The notes below the pieces were generated by a model. It ran no database searches, had not been told where the DNA came from, and saw only the letters and a list, made by a program, of their open reading frames with translations. A program made the position numbers and the translations under genes. A stretch of 64,000 bases of DNA from G965226155 sp965226155 (GTDB taxonomy: Bacteria > Pseudomonadota > Gammaproteobacteria > Eutrophobiales > Eutrophobiaceae): positions 496,001 through 560,000 of the forward strand of contig OZ245331.1 in NCBI GenBank assembly GCA_965226155.1, given 5' to 3'. Below, piece after piece: positions 1 to 8,061 of the stretch (position 1 is its first letter; each line of letters opens with the position of its first letter).

Positions 1-1365
1 TTACCGCTAAACCACCCTGTGATGTTTTCTTATAGATAGTTTGCATATCTTTTCCAGTTTGCCGCATGGTAGCGATGACTTTGTCTAGCGACACTTTATG
101 TGTTCCATCACCTAGCATCGCCATCCTCGAGGCATCTATTGCCTTGATAGCACCCATTGCATTTCGCTCGATGCATGGAATTTGTACCAAACCGCCGATA
201 GGATCGCATGTCAACCCCAAATTATGCTCCATACTTATTTCAGCAGCATTTTCAATCTGTTCATTACTCCCTCCTAGTGCAGATGTAAGACCAGCAGCTA
301 CCATCGAACTGGCCACACCCACCTCACCTTGACAACCTACTTCGGCACCAGAAATAGAAGCGTTATTTTTGTACAATGCACCCACAGTAGCTACTGTTAG
401 ATAGAAATTATAAATTCCTTCTTTATCATATTCAGTACAATAATCTACAAAATAACGAACTACCGCTGGAATAATACCAGCCGCTCCATTGGTTGGAGCC
501 GTCACAACTCGACCACCAGCTGCGTTCTCCTCATTCACTGCTATCGCCCATAAATTCACCATATCCATGACGGCGAGTGGATCATTATTTGATTTATCGC
601 TTCTTGCTTGTAAGCGTTCATATAATTGTGGAGCACGTCTTTTAACTTTAAGACGACCAGGTAACAACCCAGATTGCCTGCAACCACGTTCTATACAAGA
701 ATTCATCGTCTCCCAAATCTTTTCTATACCGGACAGTATTTCCACTTTGTTACGTTTTTTAAGCTCATTTTTATCACTAGGTCGGCAATCATCATGCCCT
801 GCGCCTGTGCCTTGTCTAATAATTCACGGGCAGATTCAAAATCATAAGGAACTTGCTGATTCTCTGTTGCATTTGGCTGAGATTGAACGATTTCAGATTC
901 ATCGAGGACAAAACCACCACCTATGGAGTAAAAAATCTTCTCCTGTTTACTTTGCTCATTTTTAAGCTCGGCGCTAAACCGCATGCCATTTGAATGGTGG
1001 GGCAAAGTTTCTCGTCGGTAAAAAACAATGTCAGTAGCTGGATCAAATGAAATTTGGTTCTGTTGTAATAAATATATGTGTTTGTCGGCATGTATTGCAG
1101 AGATGATATCTACTGCCTCATCCGGGTCTACATAAGCAGGGATCTGGCCTGACAGACCTAGCATTATCGCTTTGTCCGTCCCATGACCGATACCAGTTAA
1201 GGCAAGTGACCCATATATTTCAACATGGATACGATTGATATTTTTAATTGAAAAATTACATAATAGCTCATCTAAATAACGCTTTGCAGCAATCATTGGC
1301 CCTATAGTATGAGAGCTTGACGGCCCTATACCGACTTTAAATAAGTCAAATAGATTTACAAACAT
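1..1365 (-). pseudogene. sdaA: L-serine dehydratase, frameshifted and 3'-truncated by the window edge
   Basis: This encodes the iron-sulfur L-serine ammonia-lyase that converts serine to pyruvate and ammonia. The N-terminal beta domain (MFVNLFDLFKVGIGPSSSHT) is in one frame from 1365 down to about 772. The catalytic alpha domain continues in the next frame from about 767 to the window start, with the family motif GLTCDPIGGLVQIPCIERN and the C-terminal tail KTSQGGLAV. The frame changes at a T5 run (768-772); one extra base restores a continuous protein. The last few codons lie outside the window. A phosphoglycolate phosphatase gene lies 46 bp upstream on the same strand, so the two may be co-transcribed. 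The family call is certain. Whether the frameshift is real or a sequencing error cannot be decided here. Confidence 0.9.
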
Positions 1366-1411
1366 GTTATTTCTTTATATTGATTAAACATAAATAAATT
1401 TTCATGAGATT

Positions 1412-2092
1412 TTAATAACAATCGATCATTACGGTTTCAATGGTGTGAACGAGTTCGTCGAAGTGATTGATCAACGCATTTGCTCCAAGGTCTTCCGGTT
1501 CGCACTGAGCATAACCAAATGTCACCCCAATAGAAGGGATTCCCGCATCTTTTGCTGCTGCGAAATCGTTTACATTATCACCGATCATAATAGCCGGTGT
1601 TGTGGCGTCGCCATCTGCCATATGTATAGTTTTACGGATATGATCACCATGGGGCTTCTTCTTTGCTAGATGATCACCGCAAACGATGACATTAAAGTAT
1701 TTATCTAATTTTAGTAGTTCCAAAACTGGCGCGACCATCTTACTAGGCTTATTTGTACATAGTGCCAAACACGCTCCTCGACTTTTCAATTCATCAAGCG
1801 CTGTAAAGGCTCCAGGGAAAACAACTGTGTTAACTACAGGATGCTTTTCGTATTCATCAAGAAACTGGCAACTTATATTTGCAACGGTTTCTTCATCAGG
1901 AACAGAACCAGTAACTTCTAGGGCTTTTTTCACGAAAAGATGTGATCCTCGTCCGAGATAACTAGCAACTTTTTCAACACTAAGCTCAAGTCGCCCCAAT
2001 TTTGCAAGCGTCCGATTGAGTGCTCCACAAATATCTGGCGCACTATCTATAAGCGTACCATCCAAATCGAACATGATTATGTAATCTTGCAT
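1412..2092 (-). CDS. gph: Phosphoglycolate phosphatase-like HAD hydrolase
   Basis: This 226-residue HAD-superfamily phosphatase has the nucleophile motif FDLDGTL at residues 8-14, a helical cap, a Thr-containing motif II (CTNKPSK), a conserved Lys region (KKKPHGDHI) and the acidic motif GDNVNDFAAAKDAG near residue 170. Length and motif order match the Gph branch, which removes phosphate from 2-phosphoglycolate to give glycolate. It probably forms a transcription unit with the downstream serine dehydratase gene. Glyoxylate and glycolate handling would fit a purine-type catabolic neighbourhood, but that link is inference. Other small phosphate monoesters are possible substrates. Confidence 0.8.
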   Translation of the reverse strand: MQDYIIMFDLDGTLIDSAPDICGALNRTLAKLGRLELSVEKVASYLGRGSHLFVKKALEVTGSVPDEETVANISCQFLDEYEKHPVVNTVVFPGAFTALDELKSRGACLALCTNKPSKMVAPVLELLKLDKYFNVIVCGDHLAKKKPHGDHIRKTIHMADGDATTPAIMIGDNVNDFAAAKDAGIPSIGVTFGYAQCEPEDLGANALINHFDELVHTIETVMIDCY

Positions 2093-2196
2093 ACATCAAT
2101 ACTTCATTGACTTCAATTGAATATGAAATTCAATGACAAAATATTAAATGATTACTCTGAAACTTTTATTATGCATATTTTCTGATATTAAATATT

Positions 2197-3264
2197 CGTG
2201 AATTCAATTTGTAAGTGCAACTAAATTAGGTGGCACGAACGGCAAGCTGCGGTAGCATCCTTACCTTTCGTTCCAGCAAGAAAGAGAGGCACAGATGAGA
2301 CACTACACACAGCTTACCGAGCATCAACGTTACCAGATTTACGCCCTGATGAAAGCAGGACATACACAAACGGAGATAGCCACCTTGATAGGCGTGCATA
2401 AATCTACTATTAGCCGTGAACTCAGACGCAACCGTGGCTTGAGAGGCTATCGACCCCGCCAAGCTCAGTTGCTCCGGCAAGCGCGTCGAGAAGCCAGCCA
2501 ACAACAGCGACTCCCCACGACCTTGTGGGAGCGAGTAGAGGTCTGGCTGCGGGACGAATGGAGTCCTGAGCAAATCAGTGACTGGTTGCATAAACGAGAA
2601 GGTATCGCTCTGAGTCATGAATGGATATATCACTACATATACCAGGACAAGGCAGACGGCGGTGAGCTGTACCGGTACTTGCGTTGCCAGAAGAAACGAA
2701 AGAAGCGTTATGGTAGTTATCAACGTCGTGGGGTTCTGGTGAATCAGATCAGCATTGATAAGCGTCCCGCCATTGTGAACAGGAAGACACGCATCGGTGA
2801 CTGGGAAGTGGACACCGTCATCGGCAAAGGCCATCGACAGGCGCTGGTCGCCTTGAGCGAGCGCAAGTCGATGTACACCTTGATTGCACAGGTGAAACGA
2901 CGAACTGCCTCTGCCGTCAGGCAAGCTATCGTGCGATTGTTGTCTAATATGAAGGCGTCGGTTCACACGATCACCTCGGATAATGGAAAAGAATTTGCTG
3001 AGCATGAGGTTATTGCTCAACAATTGAACGCGGGGTTCTATTTTGCACATCCTTATGCCTCCTGGGAACGGGGTTTAAATGAAAATATCAATGGTCTCAT
3101 TCGACAGTACTTCCCAAAGAAAATGGACTCCAGCACGATTACACAAAAGCAGTTAAACTTGGTCATGAATAAACTCAATCACCGTCCCAGAAAAACACTT
3201 AATTCAAAAACACCACATGAAGTCTTTTTTAACATCAACGTTGCACTTCAAAGTTGAATCCGCG
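2197..3264 (+). mobile_element. IS30-family insertion sequence, copy A
   Basis: This is a 1068-bp element bounded by imperfect inverted repeats of about 25 bp (left 2197-2221, right 3240-3264; shared core ATTCAA...AAGTGCAAC). The 3-bp sequence ATT occurs immediately outside both ends (2194-2196 and 3265-3267), the short duplication expected for IS30 transposition. It carries one transposase gene. A second copy of the same length lies in opposite orientation at 4529-5596. Confidence 0.93.
2295..3257 (+). CDS. IS30-family transposase (copy A, intact)
   Basis: This 320-residue DDE transposase has an N-terminal helix-turn-helix (TLIGVHKSTISRELRRN, about residues 32-48) and an rve-type catalytic core. 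The acidic residues sit in GDWEVDTVIGKG, TSDNGKEF and the typical IS30 C-terminal motif ENINGLIRQYFPKK. The frame is unbroken, and the start is supported by a purine-rich GAGG upstream (2286-2289). It differs from copy B by about five substitutions. It is probably able to supply transposase for both copies. Confidence 0.95.
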   Translation: MRHYTQLTEHQRYQIYALMKAGHTQTEIATLIGVHKSTISRELRRNRGLRGYRPRQAQLLRQARREASQQQRLPTTLWERVEVWLRDEWSPEQISDWLHKREGIALSHEWIYHYIYQDKADGGELYRYLRCQKKRKKRYGSYQRRGVLVNQISIDKRPAIVNRKTRIGDWEVDTVIGKGHRQALVALSERKSMYTLIAQVKRRTASAVRQAIVRLLSNMKASVHTITSDNGKEFAEHEVIAQQLNAGFYFAHPYASWERGLNENINGLIRQYFPKKMDSSTITQKQLNLVMNKLNHRPRKTLNSKTPHEVFFNINVALQS

Positions 3265-3275
3265 ATTTCATTTAA

Positions 3276-4481
3276 TCAGGTATCCATTAATATTTTTTCG
3301 GCAACATCCGCGATTACGCGGGCACAGTTCTCGAGTTGTTTAATTTCTACACGCTCATTTGGGCAATGACATTCTTCAACATTGCCAGGTCCAAAGTTTA
3401 CAGCGTCAATACCAGCATCATTAACTAGGTTACGTACATCACTTGAAAAAGGCGCACCATATACGTCGCCAGGAGTACCTGTAACAGTTTCAACGCTATT
3501 AACCAAATGGTGAATCAATGGTGAGTCGGGACTTATTTCAGCGGGCTCGAAGCGGTTGTACGCAACGCTGACTTCAACTTCAACTTTTGAATCTGCTGGA
3601 CGTGCTGCGAGAATACGCTGCGTTACATCCTGTAATTCGCCATCTACGGTTTCACCCGGGATGAGCCTACGATCCACATATAGATCTATCGTATCTGGAA
3701 CTGCATTAGGCACAACTCCACCTTGAATAACAGTCGGTGTACAGGAACCATGACTTAGAAGTGGATGGTTACGTTTCTCCAGATCAGTTTTATATTGTTC
3801 GAGTGCTTGCATAACCCATAGAAGCCCCCAAGCAGGATTAATTCCTAAGTGACCTCGACTTGCATGTATTGATCGGCCTTTTAGTTGTATACGTAAGGGG
3901 GCAAGACCACGTGTTGCAGCCGCAGTCCGTAGACCAGTAGGCTCGGTCACTATACCAAAATCACCCGTATATCCAGCATCCAATAAGGAAAGAGTTCCTG
4001 GCTCTGCCTTCTCTTCACCCGCCGCAAAATGTAATACAAGTGAACCTTGTAGACGACCAAGGTGTTTAGCAAGGTGATGTGCAACAGCAATTTGCGCAGA
4101 CAATCCTCCTTTCATATCACAAGCGCCACGACCATAAAGATATCCGTCTTTTACTTCACCACCGAAAGGATCGAAATTCCAAAGACTCATGTCATCAGTC
4201 GGTACCGTATCAAGGTGTCCATTAAGAATGAGTCGAGGTCCATCACCTTTGCCACGTAGAATCGCACCAACCGAAGGACGTCCTTCCATTGCTTTAGATT
4301 CAACCAATTCCGCTTCTACTGGAGTACCTTCAAACCAGCTTACAACACGTACAGCTACATCTTTTTCATAAGCACCTGGGTTGGTGCTAGGTATACGCAC
4401 AAGATCGGTAAGGATGTTTGCAACGTAGTCTCCTGACAACGGATCAGTGTTTTCTAAATTTTTTATAGGTGTAGACATCAT
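3276..4481 (-). CDS. M20-family amidohydrolase/peptidase (ArgE/DapE-like)
   Basis: This 401-residue zinc hydrolase of the ArgE/DapE/ACY1 family removes acyl or carbamoyl groups from amino-acid-like substrates. The metal ligands are visible in order: His in GHLDTVP, the bridging Asp in GRGACDMKGG, the Glu pair in AAGEEKAEPG, the acidic ligand in TEPTG, and the final His in EECHCPNERV. The gene is complete, but IS30 copies begin 12 bp beyond its stop and 47 bp upstream of its start. Joining the sequence on both sides of copy B puts a regulatory motif (5755-5779) roughly 200 bp upstream of the original gene, so the insertion may have separated it from its promoter. Substrate unknown. A role on a ring-opened N-acyl or N-carbamoyl intermediate is inference. 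Confidence 0.82.
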   Translation of the reverse strand: MMSTPIKNLENTDPLSGDYVANILTDLVRIPSTNPGAYEKDVAVRVVSWFEGTPVEAELVESKAMEGRPSVGAILRGKGDGPRLILNGHLDTVPTDDMSLWNFDPFGGEVKDGYLYGRGACDMKGGLSAQIAVAHHLAKHLGRLQGSLVLHFAAGEEKAEPGTLSLLDAGYTGDFGIVTEPTGLRTAAATRGLAPLRIQLKGRSIHASRGHLGINPAWGLLWVMQALEQYKTDLEKRNHPLLSHGSCTPTVIQGGVVPNAVPDTIDLYVDRRLIPGETVDGELQDVTQRILAARPADSKVEVEVSVAYNRFEPAEISPDSPLIHHLVNSVETVTGTPGDVYGAPFSSDVRNLVNDAGIDAVNFGPGNVEECHCPNERVEIKQLENCARVIADVAEKILMDT

Positions 4482-4528
4482 TATTGGCTTACCTGTAGTT
4501 ACATTTTCGAATTTGTATTGGATTACGA

Positions 4529-5596
4529 CGCGGATTCAACTTTGAAGTGCAACGTTGATGTTAAAAAAGACTTCATGTGGTGTTTTTGAATTAAGTGTTT
4601 TTCTGGGACGGTGATTGAGTTTTTCCATGACCAAGTTTAACTGCTTTTGTGTAATCGTGCTGAAGTCCATTTTCTTTGGGAAGTACTGTCGAATGAGACC
4701 ATTGATATTTTCATTTAAACCCCGTTCCCAGGAGGCATAAGGATGTGCAAAATAGAACCCCGCGTTCAATTGTTGAGCAATAACCTCATGCTCAGCAAAT
4801 TCTTTTCCATTATCCGAGGTGATCGTGTGAACCGACGCCTTCATATTAGACAACAATCGCACGATAGCTTGCCTGACGGCAGAGGCAGTTCGTCGTTTCA
4901 CCTGTGCAATCAAGGTGTACATCGACTTGCGCTCGCTCAAGGTGACCAGCGCCTGTCGATGGCCTTTGCCGATGACGGTGTCCACTTCCCAGTCACCGAT
5001 GCGTGTCTTCCTGTTCACAATGGCTGGACGCTTATCAATGCTGACCTGATTCACCAGAACCCCACGACGTTGATAACTACCATAACGCTTCTTTCGTTTC
5101 TTCTGGCAACGCAAGTACCGGTACAGCTCACCGCCGTCTGCCTTGTCCTGGTATATGTAGTGATATATCCATTCATGACTCAGAGCGATACCTTCTCGTT
5201 TATGCAACCAGTCACTGATTTGCTCAGGACTCCATTCGTCCCGCAGCCAGACCTCTACTCGCTCCCACAAGGTCGTGGGGAGTCGCTGTTGTTGGCTGGC
5301 TTCTCGACGCGCTTGCCGGAGCAACTGAGCTTGGCGGGGTCGATAGCCTCTCAAGCCACGGTTGCGTCTGAGTTCACGGCTAATAGTAGATTTATGCACG
5401 CCTATCAAGGCGGCTATCTCCGTTTGTGTATGTCCTGCTTTCATCAGGGCGTAAATCTAGTAACGTTGATGCTCGGTAAGCTGTGTGTAGTGTCTCATCT
5501 GTGCCTCTCTTTCTTGCTGGAACGAAAGGTAAGGATGCTACCGCACCTTGCCGTTCGTGCCACCTAATTGAGTTGCACTTACAAATTGAATTCACG
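4529..5596 (-). mobile_element. IS30-family insertion sequence, copy B
   Basis: This 1068-bp copy is nearly identical to copy A but inverted. Its terminal inverted repeats lie at 4529-4553 and 5572-5596. The 3-bp sequence CGA flanks both ends (4526-4528 and 5597-5599), showing a separate insertion event from copy A. It sits just upstream of the M20 hydrolase gene. Confidence 0.93.
4536..5498 (-). pseudogene. IS30-family transposase (copy B, nonsense mutation)
   Basis: This is the same transposase as in copy A, but codon 14 (CAG in copy A) is TAG here, stopping translation after 13 residues. An in-frame ATG at codon 19 could restart at 5444 and give a 302-residue protein that keeps the helix-turn-helix and the DDE core, so residual activity is not excluded. 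Other differences from copy A are single substitutions such as A for T in ATLIGV and E for N in LVMNKL. Confidence 0.9.
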
Positions 5597-6109
5597 CGAT
5601 ATAAAACCAAGGAAAATGGGAACATATCGTAAACGCGTTGAAAATTAGCTCGCCGCAACTTAGACACCAGATACCTAATTATGTATTTCTTAGACATAAT
5701 TGATATCCAGTGTCGCCGTACTTTACTTTCTAGTAATTTAGGTTCAATTACACTATAAGTCAAAGGCATGATATTTATGTGCTCCATAATAATTTTCTAA
5801 TAGCAAGAAGTGTATTCGTCACTACACAATTAATTTTCCAATTGTCTTAGTTTTATATGAGATTAGCTGGGAGCAGCTATCTAACACTACTGATAATATC
5901 CTACAGGCAAATGATAATCCCAATATCCATGATGTGACTGTATAGCCTCTTCTACTGAAATCGGCCCAATTACCATTGTCGGATGAGCTGTATCAAAGGA
6001 AAACATTCTACGAAAGTAAAGATCAAGAAGACGTGATTCGGTGTACCGGCTTCGGATCCTACCGATCCAGGTGAATGATGATTTTACGGATGAGTTAGTT
6101 TTTACAGAA
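5597..6109. other. Gene-poor segment between IS30 copy B and the deaminase gene
   Basis: No well-supported complete gene is visible in this AT-rich stretch. A minus-strand frame at 5392-5787 only exists by reading through the IS end and is not credible as a gene. A second minus-strand frame occupies 5887-6147 and is listed separately. The only notable element is the putative operator at 5755-5779. Confidence 0.5.
5755..5779. promoter_or_regulatory. Putative operator (GTCAAAGRC motif), site 1
   Basis: The sequence here reads GTCAAAGGCATGATATTTAT after an AT-rich lead, matching the motif found at 10365, 18089 and 20153, and on the other strand at 21283 and 24971. It lies upstream of the M20 hydrolase gene if IS30 copy B is removed. 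One position of the GAC half is changed to GGC. The function as an operator is inferred from recurrence only. Confidence 0.5.
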
Positions 6110-6147
6110 TTAGTAATATGTATTCCAATCATAACTTCTGAACACAT
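5887..6147 (-). CDS. Short unidentified open reading frame
   Basis: This is an 86-codon frame overlapping the end of the deaminase gene by 38 bp in another frame. The C-terminal half (for example HPTMVIGPISVEEAIQSHHG) has the composition of a real protein, whereas the N-terminal part overlapping the deaminase may be fortuitous. It could be the tail of a degraded gene. I do not recognise a family. Confidence 0.25.
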   Translation of the reverse strand: MCSEVMIGIHITNSVKTNSSVKSSFTWIGRIRSRYTESRLLDLYFRRMFSFDTAHPTMVIGPISVEEAIQSHHGYWDYHLPVGYYQ

Positions 6148-6628
6148 CTGTGACAGTTTTTTCTAGTTCTGGGTCAGCAATTGGCCCGTGAATAACTACG
6201 TCTTTCTTATCATACTCAAAAGGAACACGACATGAGATATTCGTGAACGCATCACTAAAATAAGCGCCAATTTCTATTAGTCTGACTTCATCTAATGCAA
6301 AAACGATTCTACCGATATTTGCCCAATATATGCTACCTGCACACATTAAGCAGGGCTCGACATTGGTGTATATTGTACAATCCCAAAGAAAATCAGCATC
6401 ATATTTAGGTGTTACATTTCTAACGAGCGACACTTCTGCATGTGCCGATTTATCACGTGTAGTTACTTGAAGGTTTTCTTGTTCAATTAATACTTTGCCC
6501 TCAATATCGACTAATATGGCGCCAAAGGGGCAATTGCCTTTTTCAACCGAAATTCTTGCCATGTCATTTGCTCTTAAAAGGAACGGTTTTTCTCGCTTCA
6601 TGTCAAATGATTTGTAATTTGATGTCAT
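6110..6628 (-). CDS. Cytidine/guanine deaminase-fold nucleobase deaminase
   Basis: This 172-residue zinc deaminase of the CDA superfamily has the catalytic HAE motif in SAHAEVSLV and the paired zinc cysteines in EPCLMCAGSIYW. It resembles the guanine deaminase and tRNA adenosine deaminase branch, with PFGAILVD near residue 38. Such enzymes remove an exocyclic amino group from a purine or pyrimidine ring by hydrolysis. The gene follows the xanthine-dehydrogenase-type genes on the same strand after a 74-bp gap, which suggests that deamination and hydroxylation act on the same ring. The exact base is unknown, and a methylated guanine or adenine is a reasonable guess only. Confidence 0.8.
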   Translation of the reverse strand: MTSNYKSFDMKREKPFLLRANDMARISVEKGNCPFGAILVDIEGKVLIEQENLQVTTRDKSAHAEVSLVRNVTPKYDADFLWDCTIYTNVEPCLMCAGSIYWANIGRIVFALDEVRLIEIGAYFSDAFTNISCRVPFEYDKKDVVIHGPIADPELEKTVTDVFRSYDWNTYY

Positions 6629-6702
6629 GCTTTATCCTTATATCGTAAATCTACTACCTGACAACATTTCGATACATTCTCCAACTATTACTTTCTTGTA
6701 AA

Positions 6703-8061
6703 TTACGGATTGATATAGCTCCATAGCCCGCGGATTAACAGACCCTTCACCAGTTTTTTTCGGTATCCTGCAGATCCCCGAATATCGTCGATGGGTGAAC
6801 ATTCCTCAACCAGCCTATCCGCAGCTGCCAATACCAATTCTTCCGTTAATGGTTTAGACATCAGATATGCTTCAGTCTTAGGTGCCCGAACAATCGTGGG
6901 CGCTACAGCACCCAGGGCAATCTTTACATCAGATAAACGGTCGTTTCCCAGATAGCCGCGAAATGAAACTGAGGCAATAGCGATGGTTTGCGTCCGGCGC
7001 GGACCCATTTTTTCAAAGAAACTCACCTCAGCAGCGTTTTTACTAAGCCGTTTCGGAATTATGATTTCGGTAATGATTTCACCATGCTCCAAGATAGACT
7101 TCCCCGGGCCAGTGGCAATTTCTTCAGTCAATACGGTTCGCACCCCTGTTGAAGAGCGAATGACTGCCGTTGCACCTAACACAATCAAGACAGGCACGCC
7201 GTCTGCCGACGGCGAAGCATTGGCCAGATTACCTCCCAGTGTGCCAAGGTTTTGGATTTGCACCGCACCAACTTCGCGTGATGCATGAACAAGTATTTTT
7301 GCCCATTGCCGAATAGCAGCGGAGTCAATAATGTCACTGTAGGGCGTTGCTGCACCAATAGCGATGATGTCATTCTCTTCGCGAATAAAATTCAAAGCTG
7401 TAATAGCACTAAGATCAATATAACGATATTCCTTCAGATGGTGTTCATATTGAACGCTAATATCCGTGCTACCACAGACGACTTTATAGTCATCGTCCTG
7501 TTCGAGCAGATCAAGCACTTCATCCAGTGAATCAGGGCGTACAAAACTGTCATTAGCACAACGGGTATTTTCGTTAGCGTAGTCTTTCGCAGGAGCCTGC
7601 TCGGACACAGCTTGACTAGCAGCAACGCAAGCATCAACGATTTTGGTATAACCCGTGCAACGACATAAGTTACCTGCCAATGCATCCCTAATCTCATCCC
7701 GGCTTGGTGAAGTATTTCGGTTCAGCAAAAAATGCGTAGCAATGATGAAACCCGGCGAACAAAACCCACATTGTACTGCACCACTATCTGCAAATGCCTT
7801 TACCACATGTTTGCCAATCGGGTCATCGAGCATCGCTTCGACGGTAACAACGTCCTGTCCATTGACCTGGCCTGCCAAGGTCATGCATGAGGTGATCGGA
7901 CGGCCGTTCAACAATATCGAACAAGCGCCGCACTCACCCTCGCCGCAACCATATTTGCTGCCGCGCAAACCCAATTTTTCTCGCAATACAAATAGCAAAG
8001 TCTCGCGCGGATCGATATCAACAGTTTGTTGTTGGCCATTAAGCGTAAATTCAACTTCCAA
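6703..8061 (-). CDS. Xanthine-dehydrogenase-type small subunit (2Fe-2S plus FAD domains)
   Basis: This 452-residue protein fuses two iron-sulfur domains with an FAD domain, as in two-subunit bacterial xanthine dehydrogenases. The first [2Fe-2S] site uses C39, C44, C47 and C59 (YGCGEGECGACS). The second uses C98, C101, C133 and C135 (CGFCSPGF and NLCRCTGY). The FAD-binding domain starts near residue 170, with the loop NLGTLGGNLANASPSAD. It passes electrons from the molybdenum subunit to FAD. Its start overlaps the end of the large-subunit gene by 11 bp, so the two are translationally coupled. Confidence 0.92.
   Translation of the reverse strand: MEVEFTLNGQQQTVDIDPRETLLFVLREKLGLRGSKYGCGEGECGACSILLNGRPITSCMTLAGQVNGQDVVTVEAMLDDPIGKHVVKAFADSGAVQCGFCSPGFIIATHFLLNRNTSPSRDEIRDALAGNLCRCTGYTKIVDACVAASQAVSEQAPAKDYANENTRCANDSFVRPDSLDEVLDLLEQDDDYKVVCGSTDISVQYEHHLKEYRYIDLSAITALNFIREENDIIAIGAATPYSDIIDSAAIRQWAKILVHASREVGAVQIQNLGTLGGNLANASPSADGVPVLIVLGATAVIRSSTGVRTVLTEEIATGPGKSILEHGEIITEIIIPKRLSKNAAEVSFFEKMGPRRTQTIAIASVSFRGYLGNDRLSDVKIALGAVAPTIVRAPKTEAYLMSKPLTEELVLAAADRLVEECSPIDDIRGSAGYRKKLVKGLLIRGLWSYINP

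Noticed and set aside
2226..3050. 274-codon antisense frames over both IS30 transposases
   Set aside because: They are exact shadows of the transposase coding sequence and recur only because the IS is duplicated.
2197..5596. Composite transposon made of two IS30 copies around the M20 gene
   Set aside because: Each copy has its own matching 3-bp duplication (ATT and CGA) and the outer flanks do not match each other, so one-step movement of the whole unit is not supported.
5392..5787. 131-codon minus-strand frame across the IS30 B boundary
   Set aside because: It reads from unique DNA into the transposase gene in a wrong frame and has no family resemblance.
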